This document shows positions 7,700-15,234 of a stretch of 32,605 bases of DNA, piece after piece (position 1 is the first letter of the stretch; the number at the start of each line of letters is the position of its first letter). Made by a program: the position numbers and the translations under genes. This stretch comes from Colwellia sp. (GTDB lineage Bacteria > Pseudomonadota > Gammaproteobacteria > Enterobacterales > Alteromonadaceae). The notes under the pieces were generated by a model. It worked only from the letters and a program-made list of their open reading frames with translations. It ran no database searches and was not told the origin of the DNA. Location of the stretch: NCBI GenBank assembly GCA_026196955.1, contig JAPHTO010000137.1:1-32605 (forward strand). The letters are read 5' to 3'.

Positions 7700-8926
7700 T
7701 TATTTAGCAGCTCGGCTATGATTAGCTGGTATCGTTATACTTTGAGGCTTTAGCAAGAACTTGTGCCACTTCAAGTCAGATTGACTTGCCGCGACAACAT
7801 TTTCAATAAAGGCCATACCTCTAATAGCAGATTCTATTCCGGGGACATCATGCATCGCAGCTTTGTTTATTTCTTTGATAGTAGGGTCGGAAGTACTTGA
7901 AAATATCCGACTCCGTATTTGATAGGAAAACTGGGTGTAAATATTAGCAAATGCTTCGAGATAACCTTCTGGATGACCTGCTGGAGTTCGCATATTTGCT
8001 TGTGTTATTGCATCCATTTCACCAACACCTGCACGAATAAGCTGGCTTGGTTTATCAGAATATTTTATCCAGACACTGTTGGGTTCTAGTTGCGACCACT
8101 CAATACTGGCTGTTTCGCCATAAACGCGTAACTTTAGGCTATTCTCTTCACCAACGGATATTTGACTAGCTTGTAACGTGCCTTGTGCACCAGAATCAAA
8201 GCGAAGTAATACAGTGCCGTCATCGTCGAGTAAACGACCAGCAACACTAGTTGATAAATCAGCGCAAATTTCTGTAATAGCTAAACCGGTAACGTATTCG
8301 GCTAAGTTGGCAGCGTGAACACCAATATCGCCCATGCAACAACTAATGCCTGATTTTTTAGGATCTAAACGCCATGCTGCTTGCTTGCTATCTTCATCAC
8401 TTTTATGGGCTAACCAACCTTGTGGATATTCAACTACAACTTTCTTAATCTTACCTAATTGACCTTGTGTAATGCGCGACTTAGCTTCTTTCACCATAGG
8501 GTAACCAGTGTAAGTATGAGTTAAACCGTACAATAAGCCTGTTTGCTCAATAATATTTTTCAACGCGAATGTTTGTGCTAAATCAACCGTTGCTGGTTTA
8601 TCAGACATGACATGAAAACCATGCTCAAGTGCCATTTTTGCTACGGGAAAGTGCAAGTGGTTAGGGGTAACTATTGCCACCATATCCATGCGTTTATCCT
8701 CACCAAGCTTTGCTTCATGTGTGAACATTTCTTGATAAGAGCGATAACAGCGCGACTCATCTAAATACAGCGCTTTACCGGATGCAACTGCGTTATCAGG
8801 ATCAGAACTAAAAGCTCCACAAACTAACTCAATCTGATTATCTAGCTGTGCGGCAATGCGATGAATCGCGCCAATAAAAGCACCTTTGCCACCACCAACC
8901 ATACCCATTCTAATTTTACGCATCAT
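7700..8926 (-). CDS. Gfo/Idh/MocA-family NAD(P)-dependent oxidoreductase
   Basis: A 408-residue oxidoreductase and the first gene of the operon. The N-terminal Rossmann fold is GMVGGGKGAFIGAIHR. AIVTPNHLHFPVAKMAL and HVMSDKPATVDL follow; the Lys of the DKP (usually EKP) motif is the family's conserved active-site lysine. CCMGDIGVHAANLAEYVTG supplies the second active-site stretch with Asp and His. The C-terminal domain is the family's open sheet. Members oxidise or reduce sugars at secondary positions with NAD(H) or NADP(H); here reduction of an imported keto-sugar to the normal sugar is the attractive reading, while oxidation of an inositol-like ring is the alternative. The start is the first of two adjacent ATGs, with an AAGAG ribosome site six bases ahead. 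Confidence 0.9.
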   Translation of the reverse strand: MMRKIRMGMVGGGKGAFIGAIHRIAAQLDNQIELVCGAFSSDPDNAVASGKALYLDESRCYRSYQEMFTHEAKLGEDKRMDMVAIVTPNHLHFPVAKMALEHGFHVMSDKPATVDLAQTFALKNIIEQTGLLYGLTHTYTGYPMVKEAKSRITQGQLGKIKKVVVEYPQGWLAHKSDEDSKQAAWRLDPKKSGISCCMGDIGVHAANLAEYVTGLAITEICADLSTSVAGRLLDDDGTVLLRFDSGAQGTLQASQISVGEENSLKLRVYGETASIEWSQLEPNSVWIKYSDKPSQLIRAGVGEMDAITQANMRTPAGHPEGYLEAFANIYTQFSYQIRSRIFSSTSDPTIKEINKAAMHDVPGIESAIRGMAFIENVVAASQSDLKWHKFLLKPQSITIPANHSRAAK

Positions 8927-9038
8927 TAATGACTCTTTTTTCAGACCCTAATGTCTTTGGCATTTAATAAACTAATCGAAAGATTCGCCAAAGGTGATGA
9001 TTTACTATAAAGATTTTTTTCTGTGAAGTGTTAAGAGT

Positions 9039-9071
9039 AAATCGGTTTTGTATACAACAAAATCGGCGTTG
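9039..9071. promoter_or_regulatory. Candidate operator: TTGTATACAA palindrome inside a 12-bp direct repeat
   Basis: AAATCGGTTTTG (9039-9050) recurs as AAATCGGCGTTG (9060-9071), 10 of 12 bases identical and 21 bp apart, which is two helical turns. Between and overlapping them is TTGTATACAA (9048-9057), a perfect palindrome. GTATAC-centred palindromes are a common operator type for GntR-family (FadR/UxuR-like) catabolic regulators. It lies about 120 bp upstream of the first gene of the sugar-oxidation operon. The binding protein is not in the window. Confidence 0.45.
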
Positions 9072-9243
9072 TGTTTACATTGAAAGGGCTCATTGTGGAT
9101 TATGCTTGCTTTACTAAAGGAAGTTGAACACCACTGGGCTTGGCAGATTGCTGGAAGAAAAAACAAACTCACGTTGTTTTAATTTGGAGTTTTGCTTTGC
9201 TACATTATCAATTTTTATAAATCACACCATCAAGTTATTCTTT

Positions 9244-9266
9244 TTATCTTAAAGAAGGTAAGATAA
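9244..9266. repeat. Inverted repeat upstream of the kinase gene (8-bp stem, 7-nt loop)
   Basis: TTATCTTA (9244-9251) and TAAGATAA (9259-9266) are perfect reverse complements separated by seven bases. The pair ends 49 bp before the GTG start of the kinase. It could be an operator or a 5' untranslated hairpin. There is no T-run, so it is not a terminator. Confidence 0.4.
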
Positions 9267-9315
9267 GTTTGAACAGGCAATCATATTTTAAGTTTCGTAA
9301 ACAGGTTATATTTTT

Positions 9316-11175
9316 GTGACACAAGCCCTATCAGAAAAGAGTAAAGAAAAAAAACTACAACATTTCTATATTGCTGAAGAGCAATCTATTTACTTGCTTA
9401 ATCATAAGGATGCCACCAAGTTAAAAGAATGGGTAGAGCTTTGTCAGCAGCAGTTAAAGCATTTAGGTTATAACAATATAGCTTTACTCGGTAAAGGTGC
9501 GTATGGCTTTGTTTTCTCAGCGATAAATGTAGCTGGTGAAGATGTGGTGTTTAAATTTTCCCGATTAAATTTACCCCAGCACGTGCAAGATAGGCTCAGT
9601 GAGGAAGCTGAAATTCAAGGGCAATTAGAGCACTCAAGAATTCCAAAGGTGATTGATTATCAAAAAATTAAACGTCAATCTATCTTACAAATGAGTCGGG
9701 CTCCGGGTATTGATTTAGAAAAACTTTCACATCAACAAGGTCCCCTAGCGCCAGAATTAGTGGTGAGTATCGCTATTCAGCTCGCTGAAATACTTCTTTA
9801 TTTACGAGACTCAAATCAACACCCGCAGAATAAACCCTATGTTCATGGCGATATAAAACCTTCAAATGTTGTTTTTGATGAAAAAACAGGGTTAGTGCAG
9901 CTTATCGACTGGGGCTCATCGGTTATTGCTCAGCTTGATGTAAAAGGACAGAGCACAAGCAATAATGTTATGGATTTAATGAGTAGTGATCTACAGCACA
10001 GTAATGCTAGGCTGGGGGATGTTTATTTTATTGGCCCTGAGCAAATAAGTGGTGGCTTGTCTTCACCACGATTTGATGAGCAAGGATTAGCAGCAACCTT
10101 GTATGCTATTGCTTCAGGTCAGTCTTGTCGCTACGGCACAAAAATTATTCCGCCCAATTCATTAGGTTTACCGAAACTGTTAGCCAGTGTTTTAACCGAA
10201 ATGCTGAGTGATGACGAAAAAAGACGCAGCCAAGCGGGAGATTATTTTTTCAATAATTTAACTTATTTAAAACAATTAGTGCTATCAAGTACGCCAACAG
10301 CCACGCATACTGAACCGCTTATTCCTGTATGGATAAAACCAAAAGCATCATCAAAAGAAGGGGATATTGATACCGTAGTTTATGGCTCTCGAAAATCCTT
10401 TTTAAGGGAAGAGTCGAGTGGCGAACACTTAAATGACATTGATGATGTACAGTTAGAGAAATACTATAAAAATTACTTAATGGGCATGGGAGACAATGAA
10501 AAAGCTTTTATTGCCGCTTTAAGTCGACTAGGTAACTTTCCCGTCGTGGGCGGATTAGCAATTCGTTGGGCAAAAGAGGGGGTTTATATTGATTCTAATT
10601 TAACTTTGTTTGACCCTCAGCTTAAAGCCTCATTTGAAAGTGCGGTGAATAATATGATCCATTTGGCGCAGGGGATTTTTCGAATTGGTATGTTTAAAAG
10701 TTGTTTGTTTAATGCGCGAAATACGCTACATGTCGAACGAAAAGATCAAAGCCAGCCCTTTAGTGCTCACCCTGAGCAGCGAATTACGTTTGAGGTCAGT
10801 GATGTGGCTGATATCGATGATATTACTCGGCTGCATTCTTATTTTGAAGATGGAAAAGACCCCGATGAATACTTGTATTTGCCTGATGAAATGATGGCTG
10901 TTTTAGCTCGTCTTAATTTAATTCACCATACAGGCTGTATTATTTTTGAGGTGTTGCCTACCCATTTAAAGATACATAGTTATTTAATGTTACTAAACCA
11001 TGATAAAGAGGAAGAGTTTAGCCAATGTTTAGCCGAGCTATTAAAACTATTGCCTACCATTAATGGTATTGGTATTTCAGGTTTTATGAAGCTACCTTAT
11101 AAAGACACACGTTTTTTTGAACATATTAATAGTTTAGCTGAGCGTTTTTACCCTAAAAATCCTAAATTAACTTAA
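9316..11175 (+). CDS. Serine/threonine protein kinase-like protein with an uncharacterised C-terminal domain
   Basis: A 619-residue protein starting at GTG; the upstream CAGG is a weak ribosome site and no better start exists before the kinase fold. Residues 55-320 form a eukaryotic-like kinase domain: glycine loop GKGAYGFVFS (59-68), ATP-anchoring Lys 80 in VVFKF, helix-C Glu near 97, catalytic loop YVHGDIKPSNVVF with Asp 179, Lys 181 and Asn 184, and the metal-binding DWG (198-200) in place of DFG. The Arg before the catalytic Asp is Gly, so it is a non-RD kinase, and GPEQ replaces the APE motif. All catalytic residues are present. Residues from about 330 to the end are soluble and match no family I recognise. 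There is no membrane segment, so it is cytoplasmic. A VOC protein follows 18 bp downstream and is probably co-transcribed. Its target is unknown. Confidence 0.85.
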   Translation: MTQALSEKSKEKKLQHFYIAEEQSIYLLNHKDATKLKEWVELCQQQLKHLGYNNIALLGKGAYGFVFSAINVAGEDVVFKFSRLNLPQHVQDRLSEEAEIQGQLEHSRIPKVIDYQKIKRQSILQMSRAPGIDLEKLSHQQGPLAPELVVSIAIQLAEILLYLRDSNQHPQNKPYVHGDIKPSNVVFDEKTGLVQLIDWGSSVIAQLDVKGQSTSNNVMDLMSSDLQHSNARLGDVYFIGPEQISGGLSSPRFDEQGLAATLYAIASGQSCRYGTKIIPPNSLGLPKLLASVLTEMLSDDEKRRSQAGDYFFNNLTYLKQLVLSSTPTATHTEPLIPVWIKPKASSKEGDIDTVVYGSRKSFLREESSGEHLNDIDDVQLEKYYKNYLMGMGDNEKAFIAALSRLGNFPVVGGLAIRWAKEGVYIDSNLTLFDPQLKASFESAVNNMIHLAQGIFRIGMFKSCLFNARNTLHVERKDQSQPFSAHPEQRITFEVSDVADIDDITRLHSYFEDGKDPDEYLYLPDEMMAVLARLNLIHHTGCIIFEVLPTHLKIHSYLMLLNHDKEEEFSQCLAELLKLLPTINGIGISGFMKLPYKDTRFFEHINSLAERFYPKNPKLT

Positions 11176-11193
11176 GCAATTAAGGAGCTACTT

Positions 11194-11610
11194 ATGTATG
11201 GGAATCAAATTGGTGATATGGCGTGGATGGATTTATCTGTGCCTGATGCTGAGCAAGTAAAAAGGTTCTATCAAAAAGTGCTTGGTTGGCAGAGTGAATC
11301 GGTCAGTATGAGTGACGATGGTGAATCCTATGAAGATTTTGCAATGAGCTCTCAAGAAGAAGCTCCTTCATCAGAAACGTCATCTGATCGTTTTGTTACC
11401 GGGGTTTGTCACAGCAAAGGTGCAAACGCGGATATGCCATCAGTATGGTTACCCTATTTTTTAGTTGCAGATATTGATGTTGCTGTTGCTACCGTAAAAG
11501 CAGAAGGTGGTGAATTAACAACAAAAATAAAATCTATGGGTGATGATCGCTACGTGGTTGTTAAAGACCCATCGGGTGCTCAATGCGCTTTGTATCAAAA
11601 AAGCAATTGA
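11194..11610 (+). CDS. VOC-superfamily (glyoxalase/bleomycin-resistance-like) protein
   Basis: A 138-residue protein with two beta-alpha-beta-beta-beta modules of the vicinal oxygen chelate fold. The first begins IGDMAWMDLSVPDAEQVKRFYQKVLGW; the second begins LPYFLVADIDVAVATVKAEGGELTT and ends RYVVVKDPSGAQCALYQ. The DPSGA end strand is the hallmark of the VOC_2 branch. Metal ligands are not obvious: the first strand has Asp where glyoxalases have His or Gln, so a classical glyoxalase I activity is doubtful. A good ribosome site (AAGGAG) lies eight bases before the ATG. It follows the kinase gene by 18 bp, suggesting one transcript. The function is unknown. Confidence 0.85.
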   Translation: MYGNQIGDMAWMDLSVPDAEQVKRFYQKVLGWQSESVSMSDDGESYEDFAMSSQEEAPSSETSSDRFVTGVCHSKGANADMPSVWLPYFLVADIDVAVATVKAEGGELTTKIKSMGDDRYVVVKDPSGAQCALYQKSN

Positions 11611-11712
11611 TATAAATAGTTTAAAATAAAAAAATCAGGTGCTAACCATAGGCTGCTTTATTTCTTTTGTTTTCAGTTTGATAAACCTTGTTTTCTATTT
11701 TACTTCTCAAAG

Positions 11713-11745
11713 CTAATCTATTTTTATCTAGTAAAAATAGATTAG
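11713..11745 (+). terminator. Perfect 14-bp-stem hairpin with T-run, between the VOC and receptor genes
   Basis: CTAATCTATTTTTA (11713-11726) pairs perfectly with TAAAAATAGATTAG (11732-11745) around a five-base loop and is followed by TTTT. It fits a terminator for the kinase-VOC transcript. The stem is A/T-rich and begins with the motif seen again after it, so it is symmetrical and could also act in the receptor leader, whose start codon lies about 60 bp downstream. Confidence 0.6.
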
Positions 11746-11806
11746 TTTTGTCAGAATGATTTTAAGAAAAAATCCCAAAATATTCATAATAAGAAAAAGG
11801 TTGCTA

Positions 11807-14800
11807 ATGCACTGGCGGAAAAAAATTGCTCATTCGTCTTTGATGTTTGTAAGCGAGAAACTTACAGTTAAAGCTTTTGAACAAGCAAAATTTAACTCTG
11901 CCAGTATAGTAGCAATGTTGTCAATTGCTTGTGTTCCTTGTGTGCAAAGTGCTGAGTTAACTGAAACTATACCGTTCAATATCCCTAAACAAAGAGCAGA
12001 TTTATCGCTTACTCAATTTGCAGAGCAAGCGGATTTAACGTTAATTTTTTCATTTGATAAAGTCAGTGACACAACGGCCAATAAATTGTCGGGAAACTAC
12101 TCAGTTGAACAAGCGATTGACTTATTACTTGAAAATACCGACTTAGTTGCAACTATGAGTGATCAAGGTCTGCTTTCCATCAATAAGAAAGATGGTTTGG
12201 GCAAAGCGGATGATAAGTTTAAAAAAAATACATTATCGAGTTCAACCAATACTGTATTAGATCCTAGTGTATCGACACAAACAAATACTGATGACACTAA
12301 AGTTGCAGAAAAAGAAATTGAAGTCATTGAAGTTAAAGGTATTCGTGGCGCTCTTGGCCGCGCTCTAGATACTAAGCGTCAAGCGAGTGGCGTTGTCGAT
12401 TCAATTTCATCTGAAGACTTTGGTAAATTTCCAGATACTAATCTTGCCGAGTCATTGCAGCGTATCACAGGGGTTTCAATTGATAGGTCTGGCGGTGAAG
12501 GTCAAAAAATTACCGTGCGTGGTTTTGGGCCACAGTTTAATACCGTCTTAGTTAATGGTCGTCAACAAGCATCAGAAGATCCCGGTCGAGATTTTAGTTT
12601 TGACACTATTGCGGCAGAAATGGTGCGTAGTTTAGATGTTCATAAAACCTCATCTGCAAGCTTACAGTCAGGTGGTATAGGTTCTACTATTAATGTTAAA
12701 ACGGCCAAACCTTTTGCATTAAGCGGTTTTAAATTAGCTGGAAGTGTCAAAGATACTTACGATGACAACAGCGAAGAAACTTCTCCACACGCGTCACTTT
12801 TAGTCAGTAACACCTTTAATGATGATACCGTTGGGGCATTATTTGCTATCTCTTATTTAGAGCGTGAAACCCGCTTAAATAGAGCACAGTCAAGAGGTTG
12901 GCGTGAAAATTCCTCGTTTACTCGTGGTACGCCAATGACAATATCAGGTGATGTTTATCAAGGTGATGTTTTTATTCCACAGAATTTTGATTCGTTAGTG
13001 ACTACTGAAAATCGTGAGCGTACAAATGCTAATTTGGTATTGCAATATGCTCCTAACGACAGTCTTATTATCACTGCTGATGCCTTATATTCTGATTTTG
13101 ATGTACGTTCAGATACTACATCTTACGGTCATTGGTTTACCTCTGATAATGTTGAAGATGTTGTTGTAGATGATAACGGTACTGTTACAGAGATGTATCA
13201 ACAAGTAGGCCTAGCGACTGATTTTCATGCCAAAAAGGCCGATCGTTTAACTGATTCGCTATCTATAGGTTTGAATTTTAGCTGGGATGTTAACGACAAC
13301 TTAAATATGAAGTTCGATTTGAGTAATTCAAATGCAAAACGAGAAGCCAATAACGGTAGAGGTGGCAGTATAGCGCTATTAGGTTACGCTAACCGTGTAC
13401 AATGGAACCTTGATGATAATATTTTGCCTTATTACACTGATTTTGCTGCACCAAATCCAAGTATTTATAGTGGTCAGCAAAAGCAAAATGAGGCTCTTGA
13501 AGCTGGTGACCCAGATAAAATAAGTTTTGATCCTGACAGCCCTATATATCAAGCCCCGCAAGGTGTTTCTAATTATTTAGATACCTCTAATAGTGGTGCA
13601 CATGTAATGATACGTAGAGGTCGTGAAATTGAAGATGATGTAACTCAATTTAAATGGGATAGTATTTGGCTAGCCGATGGCGATAGTGTTTTTTCCGCAG
13701 CGCGTTTTGGTATTGCCTATTCATCTGAAACTAAGACAGTAAATATCTGGAATAATGACGAAAGTGGTGCACATTGTACCTACTGTAATTATCAAGACTT
13801 TCCGGATGTTAGCAATTTTCCGCAACAAGTATTTGATGCTGGCAATGATTTTTTAAGTGGCGTAAGTGGTAGTGGCCGTACACCAACACAATGGTTAGCG
13901 TTTGATGGTGAAGCGTTATTCGACTTTTTGAGCGATATTGAAGGTGTTGATTTTGACGCAGTAAAAACCAATAACTCATATAAAGTAGAAGAAGATATAG
14001 TCTCTTTTTACTTAGAGCTTGATTTTGAAAGCGAAATTGCTGGAATGCCCATCTATAGCACAGCGGGTTTCCGTTATGAGAATACGGATGTTGCCGTGAG
14101 TGCTACTCAAGCGAATGTAGAAAGTTTGGCGATTCTTGATGCAACTGAAATGTTAGCCTCATTTGGCCCTTCATCTGCATTCACTGAAACAAGCAGTTAT
14201 GATGAGATATTGCCAAGTGTTAGCGCTAAGTTAGAAGTTACTGATGAAATAGTTGCTCGTGCTGCGCTTTCTAAAACTATAACTCGCCCAACTTTAAGTA
14301 GTTTACGTCCAATAACGTCACTTGACACTACAAGGCAAGGTAACTTGCAATCTTCGAGTGGGAATGCTGAACTAGTGCCTTTTAGCTCTGACAACTTAGA
14401 TTTATCACTTGAGTGGTATTATGGTAACGCAAGCTATGTTTCAGCGGGGTATTTCAGGAAGCATGTTAGTAATTTTATTACCAATACCAAACGAGGTAAA
14501 ACGTTTGTGATTTCAGGTGGTGGGTTATTAACCGATCCTTCTACAGGTAATGATATTAGTGCACCAGATGCAGAGGATGGTGTTGCCGTGTTCACTAATA
14601 CTGCACCAAGTAACGGTGAGTCTGCTACTGTTTATGGTTGGGAAATTGCCGCACAGCATACTTTCGAATCAGGTTTTGGTTTAATTGCTAACGCAACCAT
14701 TGTTGATAGTGAAGCTAAGCTTGATAATGCTGATATTACTCAAGTATTTGCTTTAACAGGGTTAAGTGATTCAGTTAACTTTGTCGCTTTTTATGAAATT

Positions 14801-15073
14801 GGCTCATTCCAGGGGCGTATTGCTTACAACTGGCGTGATACTTTCTTACAAAGCTTGAGTCAAGGGGCAGGTGATGGTGTTACTTACGTTGAAGACTATG
14901 CCCAGTGGGATGCAAGTGCCAGTTATGATATAACCGATGAAATAACTTTTTTTATTGAAGGTATTAACTTAACTGAAGAATACACTCACAGCCGAGGTCG
15001 TTTTTCTAATCAGCTTTTAGATATCGTTGATAGCGGTCGCAGACTTTCTTTTGGTGTACGTGGTAGTTATTAA
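11807..15073 (+). CDS. TonB-dependent outer-membrane receptor with N-terminal STN signalling domain
   Basis: A very large receptor of about 1,088 residues. The ATG at 11807 is preceded by AAAAAGG and is preferred; an in-frame ATG at 11756 would add 17 residues. A signal sequence (hydrophobic SIVAMLSIACVPC) ends near VQSAEL. The STN domain follows (IPFNIPKQRADLSLTQFAEQADLTL through NYSVEQAIDLLLE), then a low-complexity linker, a TonB-box-like IEVIEVKG, the plug (FPDTNLAESLQRITGVSIDR, ITVRGFGPQFNTVLVNG, GGIGSTINV) and a 22-strand-type barrel ending RRLSFGVRGSY. The barrel style is that of the Xanthomonas-Caulobacter subfamily (TIGR01782), many members of which take up carbohydrates. The STN domain predicts signalling to a FecR-type anti-sigma factor, and one is encoded 3.9 kb downstream together with its sigma factor. 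The ligand is unknown; the sugar porter after the cluster suggests a carbohydrate. Confidence 0.93.
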   Translation: MHWRKKIAHSSLMFVSEKLTVKAFEQAKFNSASIVAMLSIACVPCVQSAELTETIPFNIPKQRADLSLTQFAEQADLTLIFSFDKVSDTTANKLSGNYSVEQAIDLLLENTDLVATMSDQGLLSINKKDGLGKADDKFKKNTLSSSTNTVLDPSVSTQTNTDDTKVAEKEIEVIEVKGIRGALGRALDTKRQASGVVDSISSEDFGKFPDTNLAESLQRITGVSIDRSGGEGQKITVRGFGPQFNTVLVNGRQQASEDPGRDFSFDTIAAEMVRSLDVHKTSSASLQSGGIGSTINVKTAKPFALSGFKLAGSVKDTYDDNSEETSPHASLLVSNTFNDDTVGALFAISYLERETRLNRAQSRGWRENSSFTRGTPMTISGDVYQGDVFIPQNFDSLVTTENRERTNANLVLQYAPNDSLIITADALYSDFDVRSDTTSYGHWFTSDNVEDVVVDDNGTVTEMYQQVGLATDFHAKKADRLTDSLSIGLNFSWDVNDNLNMKFDLSNSNAKREANNGRGGSIALLGYANRVQWNLDDNILPYYTDFAAPNPSIYSGQQKQNEALEAGDPDKISFDPDSPIYQAPQGVSNYLDTSNSGAHVMIRRGREIEDDVTQFKWDSIWLADGDSVFSAARFGIAYSSETKTVNIWNNDESGAHCTYCNYQDFPDVSNFPQQVFDAGNDFLSGVSGSGRTPTQWLAFDGEALFDFLSDIEGVDFDAVKTNNSYKVEEDIVSFYLELDFESEIAGMPIYSTAGFRYENTDVAVSATQANVESLAILDATEMLASFGPSSAFTETSSYDEILPSVSAKLEVTDEIVARAALSKTITRPTLSSLRPITSLDTTRQGNLQSSSGNAELVPFSSDNLDLSLEWYYGNASYVSAGYFRKHVSNFITNTKRGKTFVISGGGLLTDPSTGNDISAPDAEDGVAVFTNTAPSNGESATVYGWEIAAQHTFESGFGLIANATIVDSEAKLDNADITQVFALTGLSDSVNFVAFYEIGSFQGRIAYNWRDTFLQSLSQGAGDGVTYVEDYAQWDASASYDITDEITFFIEGINLTEEYTHSRGRFSNQLLDIVDSGRRLSFGVRGSY

Positions 15074-15234
15074 CTTTTATACCATCTTAAATTAGGATTG
15101 TTAGTGTAGGTAGCTGTATGTTTATGTCTTATTAAACGCTAGCCTTTACTTGACTATCTTTAATTTTATGGCGGAGGGTGTATAAAGATTAGTCTTTCAA
15201 TTCTCTCGTTATAAAACATATTTGATTGAGCAAT

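Larger units (their letters stand above)
8927..9315. other. Divergent intergenic region between the sugar-oxidation operon and the kinase gene
   Basis: This 389-bp non-coding stretch must contain the promoter of the minus-strand operon and that of the plus-strand kinase. No ORF of note is present. The centre holds a GTATAC palindrome within a 21-bp-spaced direct repeat, and the kinase-proximal part holds a perfect 8-bp-stem inverted repeat; both are listed separately. I could not assign a convincing -35/-10 pair with standard spacing. No transcriptional regulator is encoded beside the operon. Confidence 0.6.

Noticed and set aside
11194-11610. Glyoxalase I assignment for the VOC protein
   Set aside because: The metal-binding His/Gln of the first strand is not visible, so only the superfamily can be named.
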